Origin: Schistocephalus solidus
Taxonomy: Eukaryota; Platyhelminthes; Cestoda; Diphyllobothriidea; Diphyllobothriidae
Assembly (NCBI GenBank): GCA_017591395.1
Contig: WEDG01007040.1
Location: forward strand, 1 to 64,000
Length of the DNA stretch: 64,000 nucleotides
Direction: 5' to 3'
Part shown: in pieces, positions 22,108 to 32,533 of the stretch
How the letters are laid out: each line of letters begins with the position of its first letter
Numbering within the stretch: position 1 is the stretch's first letter
Notes under the pieces: model-generated
Seen by the model: the letters and a program-made list of their open reading frames with translations, nothing else
The model's database searches: none
What the model was told of the DNA's origin: nothing
Made by a program: the position numbers and the translations under genes

Positions 22108-22788
22108 GTGAGCTTTTTTCGGGAAGCTTTTTCTATCTTTCCACTCCTCATTGCCACATAACCCAATGTACCAACCTTAGTAAGCGGTGCCTTTATGATT
22201 CTCCTTTAGGTTGTTCGCCAATGTTTGGTTTTACTTATTCAAGGAACTGGCTTCCCAAACCTTCTTATCACTACCACCATCCTGCGTCCTAGGCAATTAC
22301 GAGTGTGCCGCATCAGGGACATTCCTATTGATGACTCCGGTAGAACAAGGTGTTATTCTTAAGTATATTCGCACGGCACGTCGTCCCAAAACCTTATAAA
22401 TCCTTTTCAGCGAGTTGAGTTAATCGGCTGACTGACGCCCTCCACACTACGAATCATCAGTTGATAATCCACTCCTCGTGATTAACGGTGCCCATATGCA
22501 CAAATGAGGAATACTGGTTTGGTTACAAGTGAAGGGTTTTGGTAAAGAGCGTGTTAAGGTGGATGCAAAGGTATTCGAATAGACATCCATTATCCGTAAA
22601 TGTGCCTTGAACCTGGAATGAATTTGAGTATCGATCATGCTGCAGGCATTGTTAATGTTGAGCCGCTTCCGAGGCCGTCTCTGAAATTGAAGCCTCATTT
22701 TGGTGAAAATTAGACGAGAGTGCATTCACTTCGTCTTCTCGCGGCTGAAAACCTGAAAAATGCGTTGATGAAAATGGCAACTATTTAG
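22108..22788 (+). other. Intron sequence of gene Y before a LINE insertion
   Basis: The frame of exon a stays open to 22292 past the donor, which probably means nothing. No other feature was seen until the 11-bp target duplication at 22778-22788. Confidence 0.35.
22778..22788. repeat. Target-site duplication, 5' side of LINE copy G
   Basis: The 11 bases CAACTATTTAG recur exactly at 26105-26115 and bracket the RTE-like LINE. A perfect match at both ends of an otherwise recognisable element is the expected footprint of target-primed integration. Confidence 0.7.
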
Positions 22789-23279
22789 CCTAGCTACTGG
22801 CTACCCGGCGCGTCCGCATGTGGCGTATAGTGGAACGGCCTTCAGTGAAGGTTAGCTGCGAAATAAGCAGACTCTCGGGTCTGGCGAATAAGCAGTCGCG
22901 GACCAGCAGCGGCGGGCTGAGCTCTGGCAGGCCAAAAGCCTTATAAAAAAAGCCGCAAAGCCCGATTACGGCACTGTGACATGGCGAGTGTGAATCGCCA
23001 TTAAATAAGTTTGCTCGCCCCCGCTGTCTTGTGGGTAGGCCCTATAGCCAAAGCGCTAGGAAAAACAACCTCTAACAAACAATCCGAGCGGCTGTTCGGG
23101 ACCCGCTCATACTCACAATCCCCAAGACACCTCATGAAAATATGTCCGAATATAGTACTACGATCCATGCTACGGCGTCCGCGGGAACCGTCGCGCTCCG
23201 CAACCCTAGTCCAGTTGTGCGGGTGAATAGTATGCGAGCTGGACTACTCAATCGGAATCAGACCCTTGGTATTTGATGG

Positions 23280-24360
23280 TGGAGTGTGCGAACGTTCCTG
23301 GACCCTGGTACCCAAAGTCTGACGGCGCGCAACCTTTATCAGTACAACGTGGATGTGTGCTGCCTGTCACAATTCCGAATACCTAACTCAGGCTTTCTAG
23401 AAATAAAGATCCCGGGAGCCCACTCACACTTCCCCCTGTACCACATTGGCCCTCGCGACTTTTCTGGTAGACATGGTGTGGCGATTGCCCTCTCGCAACA
23501 AGCGAACCGTGCACTGCTTGCTTTGGAACCACTCAACGAACGAATGACCTACGTGTGACTGAAAGGTCACTTCAAAAGCATCTCTATCGTCTCCGTGTAC
23601 GCACCAACTTCCGCTGCCGAACAGCTCGACAAAGAGACATTTTACTCTTAACTGCAGGCGTTATTTGAAAGACTCCCGCGCCGCGATATGTTTCTTGTTG
23701 ATGGGGGCTGGAATGGCCGGACAGGACGTGGTGACTCCACTAACAGTCATCTTATTGGACGTTTTTCGCTTGGTTCTTGATGTAAAAATGGTGAAAGATT
23801 GCTAAACTTTGCTGACCAGAACCGACTGTTTGTTACGAACACGGGCTTCCAGCACCGCAACAAAAACCTGCTGACCTGGTATTCAAACGATGGTCATACG
23901 GCCAGTCAGTTCACGGTTCCGCAGCTGGGTTCATGATAGCAGATCGATGTGTGGTGCCAAGACTGGTAATGCCTATGGTTCTGACCATGGTCTCATCCGT
24001 ACAAGCTTGATAGTGCACCTATCATCTGCACCCAACACGTCACGTGTTAGATCCCTCGATGTCGCCAAAATCCGGCACTGCGGAGGCCCTGGACAGAGAA
24101 ATCTGGTCCTCTTTTACTACCAGAACATACGGAGAAGGTAGTATTGAGTGGTCATCACTGAAGGCCTTAGTCTATGGGGCAGCTGAGAAAATCCTTGGGT
24201 ATATTCAGCGCCGCCGCAGTGATTGGATAAGCGGAAGAACCCTGAAGTTGTTTGCCCAGGCAGCTCGAGCTAGGTCCCGCAACGATGCTTCGTCCTTCCG
24301 CCCACTCCTAAAGATGACGGCAAAATCGACTAGGAAAGACCGGAATAAATATTAGGCTGA
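23280..24360 (+). pseudogene. Endonuclease of LINE copy G
   Basis: The frame 23286-23558 starts VRTFLDPGTQSLTARNLYQY and continues through CLSQFRIPNSGF and GRHGVAIALSQQANRALLA, the standard N-terminal half of RTE endonucleases. Further on the plus strand encodes SIVSVYAPTSAAEQ and a GGWNGRTG box, where the family has GDWNARTG; the catalytic Asp is lost. A DQNRLFVTNTGFQHR stretch follows. Internal stops near 23558 and 23648 and frameshifts near 23930-24060 show inactivation. Confidence 0.8.
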
Positions 24361-24599
24361 AATATAGACCTCGATGGAGCAGGCCTCAAACGTAGGTAAC
24401 ACTTGAAAACTCTACCAAATTATCCGCCAAGTTAGTGGTAGGCCCTCTACACTGAGCGACTCTGTTCGTGACTTAAATGGCAGCTTTATTGCCGAAAACC
24501 CTGTCCTCCTCGAGCGCTGGCGTGTGCACTTCGAGAACCTTCTCAACTTCCATACCGATCCCAGCACCCCTTTACCACGTGCAACGGAGTCTCCTGCCT

Positions 24600-26067
24600 A
24601 TGCAGTGTCATGGGATCCCCCTTCGGAAGGAGAAGTCACTGATAACATAAGAAGGTTGCGCAACAACAAGGCACCTTGAGAAGACGGTATACCCTCTGAA
24701 TTCTACAAATCTTGTGTCGACACACTGATGCCCTGGCTCCATGAAGTGATTGTACAAGCGTGGAAAGACGAGGTTGTTCCTGATGACTGGGGCTCAGGCA
24801 TCCTTCTGCTTGTCCACAAGAAGGGAGACAAACCGAGATGCGAAAACTACCGTAACCTAAGTCTTATCGACGCTTATACTAAAATCTTCGCTTTTGTCCT
24901 TCTCAGGCGATTCCGTGCTGGCCGTGCATGTGCGGACCAAATATTCACATTAAGGTGCATCCTTGAATCCCGCCATAGTTACCAGCAACCGATGGTCGTT
25001 TGCTTTGTCGACTTCGACGCCGCGTTCGATTCCATCCATCGTGAATCCTTATGGCGGATAATGGCACTAGATGGTCTACCATCGAAATCGCCATGATCAA
25101 GACCTATTACAGCTCAAGCACTGCGCGAGTTTTGGTCCATAACAATCTTTCACAAGCATTTAATATTCAGTCTGGCGTTCGACAAGGTTTTATTTTGTCG
25201 CCCATCCTGTTCAACTACGCTATCGACTGGCTTCTTAGGAAAGCCCTGCATGAAGGGGACGGTGTTGATCTTGCAACCGGATGCCGGCTGGCTGATCTCG
25301 ACTACGCAGATGATATCGCCTTACTAGCTTTAAGCTTTGGTGATCTGCAGTCTATGGTGTTGCGGGTGAATTAAGTTGCTAAATCGGTCGGCTTGTCCAT
25401 AGACGCGGGGAAGACCACATTTTTTTTCAAGCTGCACCCTTGTCCAGGAGAAAGCACCTCTCGAGGTTGATGGTTGTCAACTTGAAGAGGCAGACAGTTT
25501 CAAATACTTTGGGGCGGGGTTGCTGCCGAATAGACGGAGTAAGGATGACATTGTCTCTCGAATCGATGCTGCTCTTCGGGTTTTCTCAAGCCTTGGAAAT
25601 TGCCTGTGGACATGACGTGACATTTCTATCGCCACAAAGATTCGCGTATACCGTGCGTCTGTCCGGTCTGTCCTTCTCTATGGTTGTGAATGCTTGGCTA
25701 TACTCGTGGAAGATGAGCGAAAACTTGAGGCATTCGACCAGCACTGCTCGAGTGAAGTACACAAACTTCGTCTCAAACGAGACAGTCCGCACTCGCTGTG
25801 AATACATCGCAAGGACATCCCAAACCATCCAATAACGCCGACTGAGGTGGTTTAGGTAAGTTCTTCGTCGTCCACCTTACGAGCTCAGTGTTACTGCACT
25901 TGAACCGGCCCCACTACCCAATTGGAGGCGTCAAAGAGGAGATCAGCTCTACAAAGTACGTCAGGACATGGAAGTTGTTCTTGGACCTTTTGTATTCGGC
26001 CTCCGTCGTTGGCGAAGAGAATGGATTGAATTGTCCAGGTCTGCGCGTGACATAATCGAAGCCGGCT
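24600..26067 (+). pseudogene. Reverse transcriptase of LINE copy G
   Basis: From the finger region (MPWLHEVIVQAWKDEVVP, VHKKGDKPRCENYRNLSL) the frame proceeds to VCFVDFDAAFDSIHRESLW (motif A), IQSGVRQGFILSPILFNYAI (motif B) and LADLDYADDIALLA (motif C, both Asp present) at 25051-25374. The C-terminal part runs to a stop at about 26068 and ends RRWRREWIELSRSARDIIEA, typical of the RTE end. One frameshift separates motif A from motif B (about 25060) and others follow. All catalytic Asp residues are kept. Confidence 0.8.
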
Positions 26068-26104
26068 AGATCAGGCATGGTTGCAGCTGTAAAAAGTACA
26101 ATTA

Positions 26105-26115
26105 CAACTATTTAG
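26105..26115. repeat. Target-site duplication, 3' side of LINE copy G
   Basis: Exact second copy of CAACTATTTAG (see 22778-22788), directly after the GTAAAAAGTACAATTA 3' end of the element. Confidence 0.7.
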
Positions 26116-27019
26116 GAGTCTATTGCTTTTCTAGTTCCCCACTTCGTGAAGAACAGCCTGCCATGCTCTGTTTGTCTGTGCCTTGAAGTTGCTAAGATTA
26201 CTTAGACACAGGGAGACCTGTGTGTCTTCGTAGAGCGTCGGCGTATCTTCGGAACTTTTCGTTATTGAAGCTTGGGCGCTGACGACATATACGATGACGA
26301 AGAAATTATCGCCCGCTGAGTGATGGACCTCATTCACAAGCAGCCAGAGCTGTTCACCATTCTGGCCGGTTAATCGCTCAATTATCCCAAATAAAACATG
26401 TATTGCTGGCTTCCGGAATGCGCAAAGTCATGTTATCACGGTAGCTCTATGAGCATAGGGACAGGTGCTGCTCGTGTTTGTTCGCTACACTGTGCACCCA
26501 CGACCGGCTATGTAGCCGGTGTGAACTTGCATTGTTTCAAAGCTCCTTTAATATCCAGTTAAGGGCAGTTAGCTTGTCCGTAAACAGGGCTTCTGAGGTG
26601 TATCAGGCAGTTTTCGAAATCCACTATGGTTCACTACAGGTTGCATTGGAAGCACAAAAAATAGAAGACTTCCGTTGGCATATCAATTTGGCAGTTGGGG
26701 GGGGGAAATTACGCTGTAGGTGATTTACTTATAGAGATGGTTTATAGATAAATACTTGATTATAGTGAGGAAGACTTACGCCGCCTCGGTCTCACTCTCC
26801 CCTCTCCCATTGTTATTTACTGCTATAACTGCGTTAAAACGACTGGCGGCGAGACTGGGTGCGGTAACTCACCGGAGGGCTTGAAACAGCTTGTTTCTCC
26901 CTACTGACCGAAGCCGACTACTCGCACAACTCTATTAAGTGGTAGGCGACACGCTTGCTTGCTCTCAGCCTATTGAGCATGTCAGTCGAACTGAGTATAT
27001 GATCGAGTATGGGCATATG
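26116..27019. other. Intronic stretch with a weak LINE 3' end scrap
   Basis: Around 26755-26820 the text TTATAGTGAGGAAGACTTACG...CTCACTCTCCCC resembles the 3' untranslated part of the zinc-finger LINE (32105-32155), so a small degraded piece may be present. A run of about nine G lies near 26700. Nothing else was recognised. Confidence 0.35.
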
Positions 27020-27075
27020 ATTATGTGTTGATGAACACACCGATCGTTAACGGAACTCACTCGTCCCGTTCTCCC
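27020..27075 (+). repeat. Short dispersed repeat linked to SINEs
   Basis: The block GTTGATGAACACACCGATCG and following AACGGAACTC...CGTCCCGTTC recurs inverted at about 60632-60690 and more weakly inverted at 40345-40400. In at least two of these places it is next to SINE sequence, so it may be part of the same composite element. Confidence 0.5.
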
Positions 27076-27116
27076 GGCTCATTCTTGAACCCCGCCAACA
27101 GCCGCATAGCGGCTAG

Positions 27117-27216
27117 TAGTAGAAGAGGCAGTCTAACAATGCCGACAAAGACGACGGATACCGGAATGGATCATCAAGCCCAGGTGGTGCCCCACCACCA
27201 CCGGCAAGGCCACGGG
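27117..27216 (-). mobile_element. tRNA-derived SINE, inverted partner (truncated)
   Basis: Read on the minus strand this is the body and tail of the SINE found on the plus strand just beyond: CACCACCTGGGCTTGATG, CCATTCCGGTATCC and TTTGTCGGCATTG match the plus copy's CACCACCTGTGG..., CCATTCCGGCTTCC and TTTGTCGGTATT. It lacks most of the tRNA-like head. It meets the plus copy head to head in a 14-bp perfect palindrome (CCACGGGCCCGTGG, 27210-27223). Confidence 0.55.
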
Positions 27217-27378
27217 CCCGTGGCTCTATGGTTAGAGCGTTGGACTTCCGATCAATAGGTCGCGGGTTCGAGCCTCGAGTGGAGCACCACCTGTGGTTGG
27301 GTATAACTGGCTGATTACGGATACTAAGCCATAAATGGCCATTCCGGCTTCCATTGTTTTTGTCGGTATTTTTTTGTA
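27217..27378 (+). mobile_element. tRNA-derived SINE with internal RNA polymerase III boxes
   Basis: The head CCGTGGCTCTATGGTTAGAG resembles a tRNA D-arm (A box) and GGTTCGAGCC at 27265-27274 is a perfect B box. The arms between fit a tRNA-like fold loosely, with an anticodon-loop region CTTCCGATCA that suggests an arginine tRNA ancestor (inference). A tRNA-unrelated body and a T-run (27369-27375) follow. Related sequence occurs inverted at 27117-27216 and at about 60500-60620, and a B-box scrap at 48195. It is not a functional tRNA gene. Confidence 0.65.
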
Positions 27379-28000
27379 AAAAATGTTCGTTTGACCCACT
27401 TGTAAAAAACTCGGCGACCTCGTTGGTATTCGCACCCGCGCCAGCAAGGGGAAGGCTTTAGTACAGCCAAGTGGGTGAACCGAATTATTCAAATCTGCAA
27501 ACGTTCTCTACTAAACAAATATAAATGATGCGCTGAGCGCGGCCTCGTGGGGCCACAAGTGACAACCTGGAGTTAGGTTGGTGCAGTTCAGCAATCTAGT
27601 TAGTATGCCTGCTATTCCGATAACATGGACTCACTCTGCCATGGCAACCCTTAAACCCCTGTTTCCACCTAATGTGATTGGGACCTGGTGGAATCTCTAC
27701 AGGATAGGACTCGGAACGTTATCCCCGACCGATGGAGGCCGAGGATCTATTGGCGGTGGCATATTTAGACTCATTTTTTGGAAGTTAAGTTCGAATAGGC
27801 GTTTTGGTATAAAAAAAACTTGCTGGTTTCCTTTGGAAAGTGTTCTCTCACCCTTATTTTTTCACTTAATCGATAAACACTTACAGTTGCTACGTGTAAG
27901 GTCCTCTTTTAGCAGCTTGCAGCCTATCTAATGTGACATCGATGCTGGATTCATAGGCCCGAAGTAACTTTAACCCCTGCTTGATTATTCTCATTGTCAG

Positions 28001-28138
28001 TTTCCTCCGGTTGCTCTCCGTCGAATGTCGCGGGAGTGGAGCGTCGCGTTAGGCAACTCACCAGATTTGTGAATTCGCCGGACTTTCCTCTCGATCATTC
28101 ATCGTCTGTGATGGCGTCTCCGTCTTTCGACGCGTCTG
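28001..28138 (+). CDS. Gene Y exon b, unknown protein
   Basis: An acceptor with a good tract (GATTATTCTCATTGTCAG) ends at 28000 and a donor (TCTG|GTCAGT) starts at 28139. Two bases enter and one leaves. The 45 full codons encode SSGCSPSNVAGVERRVRQL, TRFVNSPDFPLDHSSS and ASPSFDAS. The one base left (G) combines with CG at the start of the next exon to give Ala in an open frame. This phase match over two introns is the evidence for a real gene. Confidence 0.6.
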
Positions 28139-28843
28139 GTCAGTTCGTTACCTTCATACTCATCAATGCGTCATCATTAAGAATGTTTCCCTTTGTTTTG
28201 TATACATTACCTTTAGTATCGTTTATTTAACTGCAACTTCCCTATATGCTGTACTAGGTAGGTGGTGATTACCTAACTAAATTAATTTGTATATGTGTGC
28301 CTTGAACACAATGGGGACTCGTCATTAAGTTCCAGTTCCATGAAATTTTCAGTTAAACAAGATCGGTACAATCTGTGCATAAAATGCGTTTGCATCCGGC
28401 CATTTAACTGGTTCAAAACCTCTTCCTGGTGTTCCAATGTGTTTGCTCCGTAAGGTTGAACTCTTTGGCTACCCCTAATTCAGTCTGGTTTTTATTTTGA
28501 CTATCGGTCCTATTCCCCATTCTGCGTTTTTCAGTATGTCCTGATTAATTTAATTTAATCTAAAACGGTTGCCCTGACAACTGACAATTGTGCACTGTGT
28601 CCACAACCAACAAACCACGAGCGCTCTTTGTTCGTGTCCGTGTTTTAGAACAAATTCGCCAGATTTGAGTTTTGGCATACATATCCTTTTCTTTAGGGAC
28701 CAAATTATAATCAGCCGACGTCCACTTATCGGGATTTCTGTTCAAATGTTTATATTGTATGAGGTATTCTCTAGGAGCCATGTAAAAAGCAGCAGTTGTC
28801 CTTAAACCCGTTGCCGTTAAGCTTTAAAATTTCTTCTTTTTAG

Positions 28844-28942
28844 CGGAAGATAGAGTTGTGTCAGTTGATGAAAATGACGGATCTTTAGCAGAACTGGCCT
28901 CCGTATCTCGTCTCAGATGTTCTTCTCATGCCAGCTCTGCAG
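28844..28942 (+). CDS. Gene Y exon c, acidic, unknown protein
   Basis: The exon follows a strong acceptor (TTTCTTCTTTTTAG, ending 28843) and ends at GCAG|GTGCCT. It is again a 1-1 exon. The peptide is acidic at first (EDRVVSVDENDGSLAELASV) and then SRLRCSSHASSA. The donor is weak. An open frame from about 29004 to a GTGAGT donor at 29240 could be an alternative following exon, but its phase does not fit. Confidence 0.6.
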
Positions 28943-29682
28943 GTGCCTGATTATTAATTTTTGGATCCCTTTTCTTCATCTGCATATATTCTCACTATCC
29001 AAGGTCAGCTTTTTAGTTTACGTAAGGCTAGTGATCTTGTCAACTTGGGATGTCCCCTAAAACTTTTCCGTATCCACTTAGCGTCCCTAAATCAATCTAT
29101 CGGGCATGTGTTAAGATTTCACAATGCCTGCATTTTCGCAGCTCATTGCCTCGAAGTACCCTCCTTTTTTTCAAGTGAGCCTTTAAAACTTCAAAGTCGT
29201 AATCTTAAAATTCTGTTCAATTTCTCCAAAAGTTTCGAGGTGAGTATGCGACTGAAGTCTTGGAAGCCGTAACATTTCACCAGAGCTCTTCTCATCGGGA
29301 TGGAGATCGCAGTAGAGCGCTTCCCATGATATGACACGGAAATTTAGCGAGGGGAGGTACTTCTACCCGTACCCACACCTTATTTAACCTGTGCCAGCGA
29401 TTGCTCTTAGCATCAGCACCACGATACTAACGATTCCATTTTACATTTAAAACAACTCAGCCACCAAGACAAACTATAACCCAGCTAGTTTCCGTGCAAA
29501 CCTAAGCTGTACTATCGAATGAGCCTAGTGTTTATATCCCGTTAGACCTCTTGAATTGCTGTGCAGAGTCCACTGTCAATTGTCCAAGAACTCGGTCACT
29601 TTGTAGGGTTAAGCGTGTTGCGCTGGTTTGAAGGCGGTCCGTTTCTTTTAGCCAGCTTTTCCTCGGAGCCACGCTAAGGGAG

Positions 29683-29932
29683 TGCGGCAGCTCGACCGTC
29701 GTCATCGACGCTGTCCACCGTGTGCCCCACAGCAGGGTGGGCCCAGGGACGGTGACTTGCGCGTGAATTAGTTTATATTGATAACGGCCTTGCGCAGCAT
29801 CTACTGCACTCTCTCATGCCTCACCCACATAAACCCGGTGTCGAGGCAGAGTCAGAAAGATCGGGAGTGGGATCAAGCTTGGGTGGTTGGTGCTGCATAA
29901 GCCTGCGTCTTGGCGTGCCACTACATCCCCCA
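29683..29932 (-). repeat. Solo 3' end of the zinc-finger RTE LINE
   Basis: The segment aligns with 31583-31900 and 41397-41640: GGACGGTGACTTGCGCGTGA, the CTCGACCGTCG terminus and the CGGTGTCGAGGCAGAGTCA part all have counterparts. It ends with the terminal stem-loop (29694-29715, loop different from the other copies) and is cut at about 29932, so it is a severely 5'-truncated insertion on the minus strand. Confidence 0.75.
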
Positions 29933-31177
29933 TGTGTTGCTCCAATAACGCCTGTCGTGTCGTAATCTTTCCTGTCCAGCGTGTCTACCATGTGGCCCGT
30001 TTTAAGGGGAACCGTAAAGGAGTAGGTAATTACTGGGTCACCTTTACCTAACCCCTTGAGTTGACGAATTTTGTGGGGCTCGATTTCCACTCCGTCCTTT
30101 GATGAGCGGTGAAATTTGCTTCTTGGTCCCATCAAAGTTGAGGACTCATCTGCTTTGAGGAAGTCCTTTAAATACCTTACTCATCCATTGAATGGCTGAA
30201 TGTTTGGTAGTCTAGGCCTTGTTTAAGTAACGTTAGCACTTAATTTGGTGTCAATGGCTGCTCGTTGAAATCCGGCTTTCCTTTAAAAAATATTATTGCG
30301 ACTTGTAAGCAAACTTCCCAGTCTGAGGAGCGGTAATCACCCTCATTGACGCCATCAGTTATCTGACGTCTACTATCGGATACCAGCCGCGCATGTATTT
30401 TAGTATTTAGGTAGGTTTTATCCTCTGCTGTCTGCGCTGTCCATCATTTAGAGTCCTCATGAGGCGGCGTTTATCATCGTCGCTCACACGGCCAATGACA
30501 CGTTTGATTGCCCCCGTGGACAGTACGCTTTTTGTCATCTTTTAGCCTCAATGTGAGCCTTTGCTTTTTGCTCCGCATGCCAGACGGTCGCCAAGTCTAG
30601 TGATTACCTCTTGTAATTTAGAAATATCAGGCTTAGTCTTGGAGCTGATAGAAATGGACTGTAAACAGCGGCATTTTTAGCAAGCTTAAACTGGCACATT
30701 GACACTAAGTTGTCCTAACTGGAGAACGAAATACATGGTGATTCTGTTATGCCTCGGAGTTCCTAGTCCAGGGCTTTCATAGCCGGTCATTATCGCTCCT
30801 CAAATGTTGATTTCTCGTATTCACGGAGAAGGTGCATGACTCGCAGCCCCAATGTCTAAGTTTATCACACTGTCCTCCCTCCTGAAGTCAGCACCGGGAT
30901 TAGCGAGTGTCACTCGCTCATCGTACTGCATTTTTCCCATTTACAGTCGAACGAACGCGAACTCAGTATATGAATTTTTAAGAACCTGTGACTTTGGTGC
31001 CCAACAGGTCATTAAACCTGGGCTCAAACTGCGGGTACACCAGCCTCGCCAGTGTCACCTATTATGGTAAACCTTCGTAACTAGAGGTTTTGAAGTGTTA
31101 GTATATAGAAAACAAGCGTATATTTCCGGATGGTCTGTTAATCTTCTGCACTTTTTGACATTTAACTTTTGATTTAG
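29933..31177. other. Intronic stretch, nothing recognised
   Basis: The open frame 29821-30135 on the minus strand begins in the LINE 3' end and has no protein features. No splice-bounded frame that fits gene Y's phase was found between 29240 and 31177. Confidence 0.35.
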
Positions 31178-31273
31178 TGGAAGTTGAAACAGGCCCCAGT
31201 TCCCTGATCCAATTCTCTCCATTTGGTGATCGTCTATCTCCCACGTTCCAAACAGCCGTTCGTCAAAAACAAG
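31178..31273 (+). CDS. Gene Y exon d, unknown protein
   Basis: A strong acceptor (ACTTTTGATTTAG) ends at 31177 and a donor (CAAG|GTACGA) starts at 31274. Two bases enter and one leaves, so it can be joined directly to exon c, giving Val at the junction. The peptide reads EVETGPSSLIQFSPFGDRLS and PTFQTAVRQKQ. The next intron is the one that received LINE copy D at 31583. Confidence 0.6.
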
Positions 31274-31567
31274 GTACGAAACCTTTGCTTTATTACTATT
31301 TCGGTGAAGAACCATCTTTTCCATGGAATTTCGGTAGGAAAATATCGGGAATTCTTACGGCCATGAGACGCTTAGGTGCCATCTTTGAGCAGTCTGTGGG
31401 TAGTTTCGTTAAAATACTCAGACTAATTGACCCAGGGGGCTTCCTCAAGCGAAAATCAAAGATAAAAGATACTTTTTATCAGGTGAACCGTATAGCCCTG
31501 TAGCCAGTGCGCATAGGCGCAGGCCAAGTGATGTCGCCATTTAGATGCCGCTGAGGGTGGCTACGTG

Positions 31568-31582
31568 CCATCCGGAGGACAT
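31568..31582. repeat. 15-bp target-site duplication beside LINE copy D (3' side)
   Basis: CCATCCGGAGGACAT occurs here and, identically, at 37068-37082. Between them lies exactly the element recognised by its 3' end shared with copy E and its 5' end shared with the same copy. Confidence 0.9.
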
Positions 31583-31590
31583 GGCAGTTC

Positions 31591-31748
31591 GACCGTCGAT
31601 TTCGACGAGGTCCACCGTATGCTCCACACCAGGTGGTGCAGGGACGGTGACTTGCGCGTGAATTAAGTGAGGCGACCGTCGATTTCGACGAGGTCCACCG
31701 TATGCTCCACACCAGGTGGTGCAGGGACGGTGACTTGCGCGTGAATTA
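31591..31748 (-). repeat. Tandem duplication of the LINE 3' terminus, with stem-loop
   Basis: A 75-base unit (31591-31665) is repeated at 31674-31748, a period of 83 bases. Each unit starts, on the plus strand, with GACCGTCGATTTCGACGAGG, which folds as a GTCG/CGAC and GACC/GGTC stem with a four-base loop and a two-base bulge. Copy E has a single unit (41405-41479). A second terminal unit could arise from template slippage or from reinitiation during integration (inference). Confidence 0.8.
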
Positions 31749-32533
31749 GTTTTAAGGATAGTAGCCTTGCGCTGCAGCTACCGCACTCTCTCCTCCTCCC
31801 CACCTGAGTCCGGTGTCAAGACAGAGTCAAAGAAGACCGGAGATGGGAGAGGGCGCAGGTGGCTGGCGCGGCCTAAGCCGCCCCTGGGCGTGCCACCACA
31901 CCTGGCTCGGATCCCCACGGAGTGGGAGTGCCATAAAGGCCACATTAAGAAGGAGCCATTGCAACCTGACTCTCAGTCCGCCAGTCAGCCACTCCACACA
32001 AAACACACATTGGGCTGACCACGCGGTCCGAGTTATCCCGTCAGTTGGCAACCTTCCAAGCCACGGCTTTTAGCGCACCGTGATAGTTTCAAGCGCGTCA
32101 GATTGTTTTATAGTGAGGAAAATACGCTGAGCTCTCGACCTCACTCTCTCCCCCACCCCCACAATCAGACCACTGTCCGAGCCAGTCAGTTGCCTGATGT
32201 GGGAGTGGGCGCATTAGCTGACGGATCGGCGTACCCGTCTTCGCGCGCCACAGCACGACCTGGCCCCCATAACGCACACACCAGGATTCACAAACTCAGG
32301 GGATATGGAGCAGCCATCGCCGTCTGACTCCCCAGTTCACTGGTCAGCCACTCGACACACACAGCACATACACTGAGCCGACGGCGTGGTCTGGTGGAAG
32401 CGTCAGATTGGCAGACTTCCCAGCCACGGTTTCTAGGAAACCGTGATATACTAATGGTAAATGGTGATTGTGAGAGTGTTGTCGATGCATTGGTGTAGGT
32501 AGTGTGCGCTGATGTAGGTTAGCCTACGGTGGT

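Larger units (their letters stand above)
22789..26104 (+). mobile_element. RTE-like LINE copy G, near full length
   Basis: The element runs from a GC-rich 5' region (22789-23280) through an endonuclease (23280-24360) and reverse transcriptase (about 24600-26067) to a short 3' end (26070-26104). It is bounded by the 11-bp duplication CAACTATTTAG. The 5' region is repeated at 47035-47480, where a second, degenerate copy lies. The protein style (SLTARNLYQYNVDVCCLS, FSGRHGVAIALS, LDYADDIALLA) is that of schistosome-type RTE elements. It carries several stops and frameshifts, so it is inactive. It sits in an intron of gene Y. Confidence 0.8.

Noticed and set aside
27217..27295. Candidate tRNA gene
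   Set aside because: A and B boxes are good, but the acceptor stem does not pair, the sequence continues into a SINE body, and the body recurs elsewhere without a tRNA fold.
28961..29239. Open frame ending at a GTGAGT donor, considered as a gene Y exon
   Set aside because: Its entry and exit phases do not agree with the neighbouring exons, which join to each other without it.
29821..30135. 104-codon minus-strand open frame
   Set aside because: Starts in the solo LINE 3' end, which is non-coding in all other copies.
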